Assembly: GCA_016783675.1 (NCBI GenBank) | Contig: JADHWE010000004.1 | Span: forward strand, 1 to 64,000 | Reading direction: 5' to 3' | DNA: 64,000 nucleotides | Source of the DNA: Kiritimatiellia bacterium | Lineage (GTDB): Bacteria > Verrucomicrobiota > Kiritimatiellia > UBA8416 > JABMPJ01 | In this document: piece after piece, positions 16,626 to 24,733 of the stretch | How the letters are laid out: each line of letters begins with the position of its first letter | How positions within the stretch are numbered: the first letter of the stretch is position 1 | The notes under the pieces: model-generated | The model's input: only the letters and a program-made list of their open reading frames with translations | The model's database searches: none | What the model was told of the DNA's origin: nothing | Translations under genes and position numbers: made by a program

Positions 16626-18125
16626 ATGAGCGCACCTGAGAAGAGTTGGATCTGCACGGTTTGCGGGTACGTTCATCACGGACCGGTGGCCCCCGAAGTC
16701 TGCTGTATCTGCGGTGCAACGAGCGATCTCTTCGAGTTGCAGGAGGAAGCGCCTCCTGCTCCCGCAGCCGCAGCTCCCACGGCGTCGCGGTGGCGCTGCC
16801 TGAATTGCGAGTATATCCACGACGGCGACGCGCCGCCGGAATTCTGCCCGGTCTGCGGGGCGCCGCCGGAACGGTTCGAGCCCGTGGCCGCTGCGGCTCC
16901 GGCCATCGGCACGGCTGAAGCCGGTCGTGTGGTGATCGTCGGCGCCGGAATCGCCGGCGTATCGGCCGCGGAGGCGGCGCGCAAGCATGCCCCCGATGCC
17001 GAGATACTCCTTCTCTCGAAAGAAGAACCGTTGCCCTATTACCGGTTGAACCTGACCCGCTACCTGGCCGGGGAAGTCGGGAAGGACGAACTGGTGCTGC
17101 AGTCGGATGCCTGGTTCAAGGAGCAGAATATCCAGGTGCAGATGGGATGTGAACTTTGTGCGATCGATCCGGCGAAGAAGACCCTCGCTCTGCGCGACGG
17201 GCAGTCGCTTTCGTACGACCGCCTTGTGCTGGCCATGGGCGCACACCCGTTCATTCCGCCGTTCCCGGGCGCGACGCGTGAGAACGTGACGGCCCTGCGG
17301 ACCCTTGCGGATGCGGACCGGATTCTAAGCGCCGCCGGGGAGGGCACGCGCTGCGCGGTCATCGGCGGCGGCCTGCTCGGGCTCGAAACGGCCGGGGCGC
17401 TGGCACGGCGCGGGGCCGACGTGACGCTGCTGGAGGGACACGGCTGGCTGCTGCCGCGCCAGTTGAACCAGACGGCCGCGCGCTACCTGGAAGCCAAAGT
17501 TGAAGAGACCGGTATCAAACTGCGGAGACAGGCCCGCACGCAAGAGCTTATCGGCGAAGAAGGTGTGCGCGGCGTACTGCTTGAAGACGGCGACACGATT
17601 GACGCCGAGCTGGTGGTGATTGCCACCGGCGTGCGCTCCAACACGTATATTGCGCGCATGGCCGGCCTGGAAGTCAATCGGGGGATTGTCGTGAACGACC
17701 ACCTGCAGACATCGCAGCCCGATATATTTGCGGCCGGGGATGTGGCCGAACACCGTGGGGTTGCTTACGGTACGTGGGGCCCGTCACAGTTCCAGGGCAC
17801 CATGGCCGGCCTCAATGCCGTCGGCGGGGCCGCGGAGTTTGCCGGGATGCCGCGCTCGAACATGCTGAAGGTCCTCGGCTATGACCTCTTCAGTATCGGG
17901 CAGGTGAAGCCCGAAGACGCCAGCTACCGCGAGGTCGAAGGGCTGCACGAGGGACACTACTACTCATTCATTTTCCGCGACTCCCACATGGTCAGCGCCA
18001 TCCTGATGGGCGACACAGCGCTGAGCGCTGCCGTCAAACGTGTGGCGGAACAGAAGGAAGACTGCGCCGATCTGCTGGCCGCGCGACCGTCTGTGGCGGA
18101 AGTCATGGCGTTCCTGGGGCGCTGA
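16626..18125 (+). CDS. NAD(P)H:rubredoxin oxidoreductase with two N-terminal rubredoxin-like domains
   Basis: A 499-residue flavoprotein expected to pass electrons from NAD(P)H through FAD to rubredoxin-type centres. Residues 1-90 hold two short rubredoxin-like modules, C10/C13/C26/C29 and C58/C61/C74/C77, both with the C-x2-C-x12-C-x2-C spacing of the rubrerythrin tail rather than that of free rubredoxin. An Ala/Pro linker leads to a pyridine-nucleotide-disulfide-oxidoreductase fold with FAD motif VIVGAGIAG, NAD(P) motif CAVIGGGLLGLE and the second FAD motif DIFAAGDVAEH. No redox-active disulfide is seen, as in rubredoxin or nitrite-type reductases. Encoded just after rubrerythrin, it is probably that protein's reductase. 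Confidence 0.85.
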   Translation: MSAPEKSWICTVCGYVHHGPVAPEVCCICGATSDLFELQEEAPPAPAAAAPTASRWRCLNCEYIHDGDAPPEFCPVCGAPPERFEPVAAAAPAIGTAEAGRVVIVGAGIAGVSAAEAARKHAPDAEILLLSKEEPLPYYRLNLTRYLAGEVGKDELVLQSDAWFKEQNIQVQMGCELCAIDPAKKTLALRDGQSLSYDRLVLAMGAHPFIPPFPGATRENVTALRTLADADRILSAAGEGTRCAVIGGGLLGLETAGALARRGADVTLLEGHGWLLPRQLNQTAARYLEAKVEETGIKLRRQARTQELIGEEGVRGVLLEDGDTIDAELVVIATGVRSNTYIARMAGLEVNRGIVVNDHLQTSQPDIFAAGDVAEHRGVAYGTWGPSQFQGTMAGLNAVGGAAEFAGMPRSNMLKVLGYDLFSIGQVKPEDASYREVEGLHEGHYYSFIFRDSHMVSAILMGDTALSAAVKRVAEQKEDCADLLAARPSVAEVMAFLGR

Positions 18126-18257
18126 GCGGCATCCATCAGGTTGCCGGAGATGGCGCGGTAGAGCGTGCTGACCGCGAGAATGGCAGCGTGCTTCTTCATG
18201 GTTCTTAACATAGATACCTGCATGGAGCATGCCCGTGTGTGTGGCGTGGCTCAAGGT

Positions 18258-18923
18258 CTACCACGACTTATTCTGCAATCTGCCTCCCGCCAGGCACAGG
18301 CAGCGATGGGTCACGGCGCGCAGGAAGTCGGCGTTGTGCGAGACGATGATCATGGCCTGGGGGAGTGAGAGCAGCAGGTTTTGGACACGTTCATAGGAGG
18401 GGGGGTCCAGCCCGTTCTCCGGTTCGTCCAGGAGCAGGACGTCGGGGTGCATGGCCAGTAGCGTGGCCAGCGAGACCAGGCGTTTCTCGCCGCCGGAGAG
18501 ATGGTGCGTGATGCGATGCTCGAGGCCCGCCATGCCTACGAGCGCGAGTGCTTCGTGAACGGCATGGTGCGCCGCCTCGCGGCTCTTGCCCTGGTTGAGC
18601 GGACCGAAGGCCACGTCTTCCTCGACCGTCGGACAGAAGAGCTGGTCATCCGGGTCCTGGAACAGCAGGCCCACCCGTTCCCGCACCTCCCAGAAATCGT
18701 GCTCCTCGCGGCGGGGCTTGCCGAAGATCTCGATCCGGCCGCGGTCCGGCGCGAGCAGCCCGACGACCAGGTGCAACAGCGTGGTCTTGCCCGATCCGAT
18801 CGCGCCCTGCAGCCCGATGCGCTCGCCCGCGCGCAGGGCTAGGTCGACCTCGGCCAGGACAGGTTCCGCATCGGTATGGCTGAAGGATAGGCTGTGCAGG
18901 TTCAACAGGGGTTCGTCACTCAT
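18258..18923 (-). CDS. nikO: Nickel/cobalt ECF transporter ATPase (NikO/CbiO)
   Basis: ATP-binding subunit of an energy-coupling-factor transporter, 221 residues. Walker A is GAIGSGKTT, the Q-loop FQDPDDQLF is typical of CbiO-type ATPases, the signature is HHLSGGEKRLVSLA, and Walker B is VLLLDEPENGLD. ATG at 18923 overlaps the nikQ stop by 4 bases. It is the last gene of the operon. One ATPase would act as a homodimer with NikQ and NikM. The 130 bases beyond, up to the rubredoxin reductase stop, hold nothing I recognise. Confidence 0.9.
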   Translation of the reverse strand: MSDEPLLNLHSLSFSHTDAEPVLAEVDLALRAGERIGLQGAIGSGKTTLLHLVVGLLAPDRGRIEIFGKPRREEHDFWEVRERVGLLFQDPDDQLFCPTVEEDVAFGPLNQGKSREAAHHAVHEALALVGMAGLEHRITHHLSGGEKRLVSLATLLAMHPDVLLLDEPENGLDPPSYERVQNLLLSLPQAMIIVSHNADFLRAVTHRCLCLAGGRLQNKSW

Positions 18924-19687
18924 GGCAGGCCGCCTCCCGGTATCCATTCAATACAGACAAACAGGATCAATACCAGCGTCGATACCAGGCAGAACACGGC
19001 GTCGCGCCGGTGAAAGGCAAAGTGCCGATAGGTCAGGAAGCGGCCCTTGAAGCCGCGGCATTTCATGGCGTCCATGACGCGCTCCGCCCGTTCCAGGCTG
19101 CGCACCAGGAGCATGGCCATGAGGGACCCGTAGCTACGATAGGTGTGGAGGTTCATGCGCGGCCGGAAGGCGCGGGCCTTCATGGCGCGTAGCAGCCCCA
19201 GGTAGGCGTGGTGCAGAACATCTAGGTAGCGGAGCGTGAACAGGAAGAGATGAACCAGCTTGCCCGGCACGCGCAGATGGTGAAACGCATGCCCCAGCGC
19301 CGCGAGCTCGACCGTCCCGAGCAGGGCCGTGAAGGCCAGCACAATGGCATTGGCCTTGAGCGTGATGACCGTTGCCATGTGTACCCCTTCACGACTGAAC
19401 GGGAGATGGAGGATGGTGAACATCGGGTCCCCCGGTGATGTGACCGGGAGCAGGAGCAAGAGGACCAGCATGAATCCGTTAACGCGCAGAAGCCGTTTCG
19501 CCAGCGGCGGCGCCGGCAGGCGTGCCAGCAGGGCCAGCAGCGCGCCGACAGCCAGGCCGGCGCACAGGGCCGGGTAGTGGCGGCTCAGCGCGACGAGGAT
19601 GGCAAAGACCAGGGTGGCGACAATTCGCGGGCGGGGATCGAGCCGGTGCACGATCGTGTGTCCTGCGAAATGGGTCGAACAACTCAT
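18920..19687 (-). CDS. nikQ: Nickel/cobalt ECF transporter transmembrane subunit (NikQ/CbiQ)
   Basis: A 255-residue membrane coupling subunit with five or six hydrophobic segments. The C-terminal half carries the cytoplasmic motifs that dock to the ATPase: LLRAMKARAFRPR and, later, DAMKCRGFKGR, the two Ala-Arg-Gly-like coupling helices of the T component. ATG 19687 overlaps the nikM stop by 4 bases. The track ORF is falsely extended 136 residues upstream into nikM. Confidence 0.88.
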   Translation of the reverse strand: MSCSTHFAGHTIVHRLDPRPRIVATLVFAILVALSRHYPALCAGLAVGALLALLARLPAPPLAKRLLRVNGFMLVLLLLLPVTSPGDPMFTILHLPFSREGVHMATVITLKANAIVLAFTALLGTVELAALGHAFHHLRVPGKLVHLFLFTLRYLDVLHHAYLGLLRAMKARAFRPRMNLHTYRSYGSLMAMLLVRSLERAERVMDAMKCRGFKGRFLTYRHFAFHRRDAVFCLVSTLVLILFVCIEWIPGGGLP

Positions 19688-20319
19688 GACAGGGTCCCTG
19701 TTCCGAGCGTCCGCGGGATCTCGAAGGCCCGGGGATAGACCCTGAAGAGAAACGCGCTCACGAATCCGGTAAAAGCCCCTTCCACACCCAGGATGGCGAG
19801 GTGCGGGACCAGCGCGAGCTTTACGATGACGGCCAGCGATTTGCCGCTCAAGACCAGCGCCCCCGCCCAGAGAAGGAAAGAGAAGAGCAGCGCGGTCACT
19901 CCCGCCGCTGCCCCCAACCAGAACGCCGCCCGCGCGCTCCCGCACCGCCGGAGCGAACGATTGAAGCCATAGTAGCAGAGGACGGCCGGCGCTCCCATGA
20001 CCACGGTATTCAGTCCCAACGTGGTAATGCCGCCGAACTGAAACAGCAACGCCTGCAGAAAGAGGGCGACGAGAAAGACCGGTACCGCCGCCCACCCGAG
20101 CAGCAGACCTGCGAGACCGTTGAGCACCGGGTGTACGCTGGAAGGGCCCAGCGGCAGACGGATGAGCAGCGAGGCCGCAAAGATGGCGGAGGCCATGATC
20201 GCCGCACGCGGGATCTGCTCGTCTTTCATGGCGCGCAGTCCCGCCACTACGCCTCCGGCGGCGAGGAGCGCGCCGGCTGCGGCGACCGATGCCGGGGCTA
20301 CTCCTTCGGTGATGTGCAT
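19684..20319 (-). CDS. nikM: Nickel-binding ECF substrate component (NikM/CbiM)
   Basis: A 211-residue seven-helix substrate-specificity membrane protein. The start at 20319 gives MHITEG at the N-terminus; in NikM/CbiM proteins the amino group and His2 bind the metal, so this start is functionally required. A second conserved His region is SVHPVLNGLAGLLLG. It lies inside the nik operon, overlapping the nikL stop by 22 bases and nikQ by 4. Nickel rather than cobalt is inferred from the nikR, nikK and nikL neighbours. Confidence 0.9.
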   Translation of the reverse strand: MHITEGVAPASVAAAGALLAAGGVVAGLRAMKDEQIPRAAIMASAIFAASLLIRLPLGPSSVHPVLNGLAGLLLGWAAVPVFLVALFLQALLFQFGGITTLGLNTVVMGAPAVLCYYGFNRSLRRCGSARAAFWLGAAAGVTALLFSFLLWAGALVLSGKSLAVIVKLALVPHLAILGVEGAFTGFVSAFLFRVYPRAFEIPRTLGTGTLS

Positions 20320-20792
20320 GCGCACTCCTCTCCCCCGCAACCGGTCTTGGGCGGGGGCTGTTGCTTCCCGCACCGGGCCAGGCTGTAGATGCCGAACAGA
20401 CCGAAGATGATGCTCAGTCCCGTCACGAGCGCGATGGGGCGGGGGATGCGGGCGTCATGGCCGGGCTGATCGTGCCTGCCGTTGGCGTCCATGTGTCCAA
20501 CGAGTACGTCGGCCGTCACGACATGCCCCATGCCGTCGTCGACGGTCAGTTTCCAGAGGCCATTGGTGTCGGGCACAAACGCAAAGCGTCCGTGCGGATC
20601 CGTCTCACCGTTCTGATAGCTGTCGGGCGAATTCGCCGGCGAGGTGACCGTCACATCGCAAAAGGCCATGGGCCTGCCGTCATCATACGCGGCCTCGATC
20701 GCCGTGCCTTCGCGACACGCGTGGTACGATACCCCGTGGGCCATGCTGAGCACAGGCAGGAACAGTGTGAAAATGAAGACCAGCCTGTTCAC
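20298..20792 (-). CDS. nikL: NikL-like auxiliary nickel-uptake protein
   Basis: A 164-residue exported, membrane-anchored component. A GTG start at 20792 overlaps the nikK TGA (GTGA). A signal peptide ends at LSMA, so the mature protein would start with HGVSYH. A small beta-sandwich domain follows (VTVTSPANSPDSYQNGETD, then GRFAFVPDTNGLWKLTV), then one transmembrane helix (IALVTGLSIIFGLFGIYSLA) and a short cytoplasmic tail with a cysteine cluster CGGEECAC that could bind metal. The arrangement matches the NikL partner of NikM in nikKMLQO systems. Confidence 0.75.
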   Translation of the reverse strand: MNRLVFIFTLFLPVLSMAHGVSYHACREGTAIEAAYDDGRPMAFCDVTVTSPANSPDSYQNGETDPHGRFAFVPDTNGLWKLTVDDGMGHVVTADVLVGHMDANGRHDQPGHDARIPRPIALVTGLSIIFGLFGIYSLARCGKQQPPPKTGCGGEECACTSPKE

Positions 20793-21496
20793 TTGCTGAC
20801 CTCCGACTTCTGACTTCCGCCCTCGGATCCTTTGACCTCGAACACCAATGAAGCGCCTCGACCTTCGTGGGTGGACGTTACCAGGTAGCGGCCGGCTTTG
20901 CGGAGGGTGAGCGTGGCGGCTTGGTCGATGCCGGTCGTCAGCAGCGAGGTCTTGCCGCCCGCCGCCGACGCGGAGATGGACCCTTTGACACGCCGTCCGT
21001 CCATCCACAGGGCGATTCCCACCTTGTCGCCTTTTCGCAACGCGGAGACTGGCTGCTCCGGGACCAGCTCCAGCCCGACGCCCGATGTGTAACGGTTCGT
21101 GCTGTCCCCCGAATCCCCGACGATCAAGATCACCTTGCCCTCGTAGCTCGGCGCCTGGGCGCGCGGCCGCTTCAGCGTGAAGCTCAGGATGTGAACCCCC
21201 TCATCTGTCGCGCCGAAAGTGCCGGACCGTTGCGCGGCCCCTACCACGGTATGAAAGGGGACCGTCACGCCATCGGAACGCTGCCAATCCACGCCCGCGA
21301 GAACCTTGTCCTGTAGGGCAAATGAACTTTTTGGAAAGTAGTGCCCGCTGCACAGATGCACCGTCACGGTTTGCCCCGCCTCCGGGTAGAAGCACTCCGC
21401 ATTCAGCCAGTGCTCATGCGCCCCCGCCACGGCGCAGAGTAATGCCATAGCGCTTGCCAGCTTCACCATGCCCCATTCGCGTCCATTCGTGTGCAT
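20789..21496 (-). CDS. nikK: NikK-like periplasmic DUF4198 protein
   Basis: A 235-residue exported protein of the DUF4198 family found with nickel ECF transporters. After a signal peptide ending VAGA the mature protein would begin HEHWLNAECFYPEAGQTVTV, the usual His-rich start of this family. The rest is predicted beta-sandwich. ATG 21496 has a GGAGGA site 4-5 bases upstream, which supports the full-length start over the internal Met at 21469. It probably captures nickel in the periplasm and passes it to NikM. Confidence 0.8.
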   Translation of the reverse strand: MHTNGREWGMVKLASAMALLCAVAGAHEHWLNAECFYPEAGQTVTVHLCSGHYFPKSSFALQDKVLAGVDWQRSDGVTVPFHTVVGAAQRSGTFGATDEGVHILSFTLKRPRAQAPSYEGKVILIVGDSGDSTNRYTSGVGLELVPEQPVSALRKGDKVGIALWMDGRRVKGSISASAAGGKTSLLTTGIDQAATLTLRKAGRYLVTSTHEGRGASLVFEVKGSEGGSQKSEVSK

Positions 21497-21547
21497 CTTG
21501 TCCTCCGAAGCCTTTGGCGAAGGATGGGTCCGTGGTTCTCTTCCTCT

Positions 21548-22321
21548 CTAGAACCGATACATCATCGTCACATTCGCCCGCAGGGCATCGGCACCATCGG
21601 CCTTGCCGAACTCCAGGCCGGTCTTGAGCGTGATGTTGGGGCTGCCGATGGGCATGTAGACGCCCGGCAGGATCGACCAGTTGTCGCCGGCATTCTCGAA
21701 GTTGCCCATGATCTCCACGCCGGCCGCGATGCCGTGCGGGTCGGCCGAGATCGGGGCCTTCACGCCCAGCGCCCACGACGTCTCGTGTTCATCGCCTTCT
21801 TCCTCGTAGCCAAGGTTCAGGGTGATATTGCTGTGTTCGCCGAGGTCCTTGCCTATGATCAGCATGCCGGCAACCACGATGTCTTCGCTGCCCAGAAGCG
21901 TCTCGGCCCGGCTGAACGGCACTTCGAGTGTTGCGGCCACGGCAATGTCGACCAGCCAGTCTTCGACCAGGCGGTACTGGAGGCTCCCTGCCACGGCCTC
22001 CATGAACGGGGAGGGGCCGTTTGGTTCATAGGTTGCGCGTTGCTCCTCAACGACATGGTCGATCCCGAATCCTGCAAAATGGGTGTGAATATCCAGCATC
22101 AACCGGTCCGTCACTCCGTAAGAGACCCCTGGAGTGAATTCCCAGTGATCGAAGTCGGGGTTATCCGCGTCGTCGACCATGTAGTCGTAATGCAGATGCA
22201 ACACCGACTCCCCCCGCCGTGCGGTGGAGTAGCTCTCCATCTCGATGTATTCCATGGCGTGATGCGCCACTGCGCTTCCTGTCAGCATCCCGACGCAGAG
22301 CGCCACAATAACTCGTCTCAT
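21548..22321 (-). CDS. Outer-membrane beta-barrel protein in the nickel operon
   Basis: A 257-residue exported protein. From ATG 22321, with GGGAGAGG upstream, it has a signal peptide ending AVA, and the mature N-terminus would be HHAMEYIEMES. The remainder is alternating polar/hydrophobic beta strands (LHLHYDYMV, GVSYGVTDRLMLDI, NITLNLGYE), ending in the aromatic C-terminus MMYRF expected for barrels inserted by BamA. I do not recognise a named family. Its place between nikR and nikK suggests an outer-membrane route or binding site for nickel. Confidence 0.7.
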   Translation of the reverse strand: MRRVIVALCVGMLTGSAVAHHAMEYIEMESYSTARRGESVLHLHYDYMVDDADNPDFDHWEFTPGVSYGVTDRLMLDIHTHFAGFGIDHVVEEQRATYEPNGPSPFMEAVAGSLQYRLVEDWLVDIAVAATLEVPFSRAETLLGSEDIVVAGMLIIGKDLGEHSNITLNLGYEEEGDEHETSWALGVKAPISADPHGIAAGVEIMGNFENAGDNWSILPGVYMPIGSPNITLKTGLEFGKADGADALRANVTMMYRF

Positions 22322-22366
22322 CCTGCCTCTCCCTTTGTTGTTGACTGGCACACGATTGTGAACTTC

Positions 22367-22373
22367 GTAACAC
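22367..22373. promoter_or_regulatory. NikR-like half-site upstream of the outer-membrane protein gene
   Basis: GTAACAC, identical to the right half of the site upstream of nikR, lies 45 bases before the omp start in the nikR-omp gap. The expected left half is not recognisable, so this may be a weak secondary site or chance. Confidence 0.25.
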
Positions 22374-22406
22374 TGCATGGACAAAAAACCGTCTGCCGGC
22401 GCATGG

Positions 22407-22823
22407 CTATTCAAGGTCCTTCCCGGTTGAGCTCAACGAGAGACTGGCGTGTAGCACGCCTTTCTGTTGCCGCAGCATATCGGCCATCTCCTGGATCTCT
22501 CCAGCCGGCCCCTTCGTCAAGACCATCTCGGCACACATGTGCGCGTCCAGGTGCACATGGGTCGACGCCAGAACCAGGTCGTGATGGTGATGCTGCAGGC
22601 GCGTCAGCTTCTTGCTGAGTTCGCGCGTCTCATGATCGTAGACCAGCGTGATCGTGCCCACTACCTCGGCATTGCCCTTCCACTCTTCCTCGACCAGACG
22701 CTCGCGCAACAGGTCCCGCACAAATTCCGAGCGGTTCGCATAGGCGTGCTTCCTGACCAGGCTTTCCAGCCGCTCAAGAAGCCCCTGCTCAATCGAAATG
22801 CTGAATCGGGATAGTTCAGTCAT
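22407..22823 (-). CDS. nikR: Nickel-responsive regulator NikR
   Basis: A 138-residue ribbon-helix-helix repressor with a C-terminal ACT-like metal domain. The DNA-binding N-terminus is LSRFSISIEQGLLERLESL. The nickel site is complete: His in the HHHH run and the downstream THVHLDAHMC element, which supplies the two His and the Cys of the square-planar site. Start MTELSRF at 22823. It is the first gene of the nickel uptake operon and a NikR-type operator begins 11 bases upstream, so it should repress itself and the operon when nickel is plentiful. Confidence 0.93.
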   Translation of the reverse strand: MTELSRFSISIEQGLLERLESLVRKHAYANRSEFVRDLLRERLVEEEWKGNAEVVGTITLVYDHETRELSKKLTRLQHHHHDLVLASTHVHLDAHMCAEMVLTKGPAGEIQEMADMLRQQKGVLHASLSLSSTGKDLE

Positions 22824-22833
22824 GGGTCTCCGA

Positions 22834-22860
22834 GTGTTATGAACAAGAATACCGTAACAC
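22834..22860. promoter_or_regulatory. Predicted NikR operator
   Basis: GTGTTAT, 13 bases, then GTAACAC. This fits the GTGTTAC-N13/14-GTAACAC form of NikR sites reported for several bacterial groups, with one mismatch in the left half. It lies directly before nikR. Confidence 0.7.
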
Positions 22861-22861
22861 T

Positions 22862-22880
22862 TTGACCTTTTGGTGGTCAA
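22862..22880. promoter_or_regulatory. Inverted repeat in the nikR/tetR divergent region
   Basis: TTGACC, 7 bases, GGTCAA: a perfect 6-bp inverted repeat. Its right arm, read on the minus strand, would also serve as the nikR -35 (TTGACC). No regulator can be assigned. Confidence 0.35.
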
Positions 22881-22914
22881 CGCGTTTCTCAGCCCGACTT
22901 CCCGGCCTCCTTGC

Positions 22915-22944
22915 TTGACATACATGCATGAATGTATGTATAGA
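22915..22944 (+). promoter_or_regulatory. Sigma-70 promoter overlapped by AcrR-like operator
   Basis: TTGACA, 18 bases, TATAGA forms a good promoter for the tetR-efflux operon. Covering it is a near-palindrome with arms ACATACAT and ATGTATGT (22917-22940). From memory of the E. coli acrAB operator, 20 of 24 positions agree. Binding would cover both promoter boxes, indicating autorepression by the TetR-family protein encoded next. Confidence 0.75.
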
Positions 22945-22969
22945 TTTCTGCACAACCAGGGAGAAGGCC

Positions 22970-23644
22970 ATGCCAAGGCGAACAAAAGAAGAGGCGGAGG
23001 CGACGCGTGAGAGTGTCTTGAGAGCCGCGCTCGACCTCTTCAGCGAGAAGGGCTACTCGCGCACAACGCTGAACGATATCGCCAAGCGAATCGGGATGAG
23101 CCGGGGCGCGGTATACTGGCATTTTGTCAACAAGGAAGCGCTGCTGGCGGCGCTGATTGAATTTGCCCACAACTACAAGGAGCAATTGGTCGAGACGCAG
23201 ATTCCCGATATCCAAACGCTGGCCGACCTGCGTGATGCTTTCGTGATGTACGCCCGCGTGGTGGCGGAGGACGAGCTGATCCGCAAGTTCGAGTTTTTCA
23301 TGCACTTCCAGATGGAGTGGTCACAGGAACTTCTGACCGAGACCCACAAGAAGCTAACCGAAATCCGTCAGAGTCCGCTCGAGGAATTCAAGACCTGCTT
23401 CGAAAACCCGCAGATTGCGCCGTTGCTCAAAGAAGGAACCGACCTGGACCAGCTGGTCGTGACGCTGGCTGCGTTTTGGATGGGCACCTGCAACATGTTC
23501 CTGGGTGGCTGTCCATTTGTTGAGCTGTCCTCTGCGGACGAGCAAGCTACGGATGGGCAGTGGCGTCTTGATCTCGTACAGGCTATTGCAAACGGATTTG
23601 ATCTGATAATGAACGGAGTTCTGAAAAGGGAAAACGATGAGTAA
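22970..23644 (+). CDS. TetR/AcrR-family repressor of the efflux operon
   Basis: A 224-residue regulator. The N-terminal TetR helix-turn-helix is clear: LFSEKGYSRTTLNDIAKRIGMSRGAVYWHF, close to AcrR/TtgR. The C-terminal ligand domain is helical with a few Cys residues. Start MPRRTK at 22970 follows GGGAGAAGG; the track start lies inside the operator. It overlaps the adaptor gene by 8 bases and is first in the operon, so it should sense a pump substrate and derepress both itself and the pump. Confidence 0.9.
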   Translation: MPRRTKEEAEATRESVLRAALDLFSEKGYSRTTLNDIAKRIGMSRGAVYWHFVNKEALLAALIEFAHNYKEQLVETQIPDIQTLADLRDAFVMYARVVAEDELIRKFEFFMHFQMEWSQELLTETHKKLTEIRQSPLEEFKTCFENPQIAPLLKEGTDLDQLVVTLAAFWMGTCNMFLGGCPFVELSSADEQATDGQWRLDLVQAIANGFDLIMNGVLKRENDE

Positions 23645-24731
23645 AACAGCAGCAGTACGAACAATACTCGCAGTGGCGATCGGCGCAGGCGCCGGATGGT
23701 TCGGGCGTGGTTTCATGGGCGGCGGAGGCGCGCCGCCCATGATGGGAATGGAAATGCCGCCGGCCATGGTGAAGGTGCTTGCGGTGCAGGAGTCCCTGCT
23801 GGCCGCGAGCGACGAGTATATCGCCGGCGTCGAGGCGATGCAGGAGGTCGTGATCCGCCCGGAAGTCGCCGGTCGAATTGTGAAGGTGCACTTCACGGAA
23901 GGATCCGCGGTGAACGCGGGTGACCTGCTCTTCTCCATCGATCCCTCCATCTACCAGGCGACTGCCGCCGCGGCCGCTGCGGAGATGAGCCGGGCCAAGA
24001 GGCGTTATGACCGCCTGAAGAAAGCCGATGCCCGTAGTGTATCAGCGTCCGAACTCGAATCGGCCGAGAGCGACTACCTGCGGGCCAAGGCCGCCCTGGA
24101 CCTGGCGCAGGTGAATCTCAACTACACCGAGATCAAGGCGCCGGTCAGCGGCCGTATCGGCACGGCAATGGTCAAGCAAGGCAACTATGTCACACCCGGC
24201 GCAGCCGATCTGGCGCGTATCGTGCAGCTCGACCCCATCCGCGTGGTCTTCTCGCAGTCCGACCGTGAATACCTGGCCCACCGTCGCCGTGAACTGGCCG
24301 GCGACAGCCCTGCACTTGAAGCACGCGTCGTGCTACCCGACGGTTCGGTGCTCCCGAACGTAGGGAAGAAGGATTTTGACGACAACGCCATCAACCCGGC
24401 CACCGGCACCATTGCGGTGCGCTACCTGTTTGACAATGCTGACGGCCTGCTCATCCCGGGCGGCTATGTCACCGCGCAGCTCAGCAACCCGGCCGGCGAG
24501 ACTGGCATCAAGATTCCGCAACGGGCGTTGCTGATCGACCAGGAGGGGGCCTACGTGTTGACGGTCGACGAGGCCGGAACCGTCGGGATGATCCGTGTCG
24601 AAACCGGCGATCGTGTCGGCCGGGATGTCATCATTCCCGCCGGGCTCAAGCCGGGGTACCGCATCGTAACCGACGGCGTGCAGAAAGCCATGCCGGGCGC
24701 CACGGTCATGGTCATGCCGACGGAGGGCTGA
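23637..24731 (+). CDS. RND efflux periplasmic adaptor (membrane fusion protein)
   Basis: A 364-residue HlyD/AcrA-type adaptor that links an inner-membrane RND pump to an outer-membrane channel. The N-terminus has one hydrophobic segment ([18 protein letters not shown]) without an obvious lipobox, then a Gly/Met/Pro-rich stretch. The lipoyl half-motifs are [20 protein letters not shown] and [15 protein letters not shown], flanking an alpha-hairpin, followed by the beta-barrel ([14 protein letters not shown]) and membrane-proximal domains. The hairpin is short. It sits two bases upstream of the pump gene. Confidence 0.9.
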   Translation: MSKTAAVRTILAVAIGAGAGWFGRGFMGGGGAPPMMGMEMPPAMVKVLAVQESLLAASDEYIAGVEAMQEVVIRPEVAGRIVKVHFTEGSAVNAGDLLFSIDPSIYQATAAAAAAEMSRAKRRYDRLKKADARSVSASELESAESDYLRAKAALDLAQVNLNYTEIKAPVSGRIGTAMVKQGNYVTPGAADLARIVQLDPIRVVFSQSDREYLAHRRRELAGDSPALEARVVLPDGSVLPNVGKKDFDDNAINPATGTIAVRYLFDNADGLLIPGGYVTAQLSNPAGETGIKIPQRALLIDQEGAYVLTVDEAGTVGMIRVETGDRVGRDVIIPAGLKPGYRIVTDGVQKAMPGATVMVMPTEG

Positions 24732-24733
24732 AG

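Noticed and set aside
17960-18254. Minus-strand ORF between the reductase and nikO (contains MKKHAAILAVST)
   Set aside because: The first 30 residues look like a weak signal sequence, but most of the frame is antisense to the reductase and there is no continuing exported protein.
20820-21008. Upstream extension of nikL in the track (start at 21008)
   Set aside because: It runs into nikK; the GTG at 20792 overlapping the nikK stop gives a proper signal peptide.
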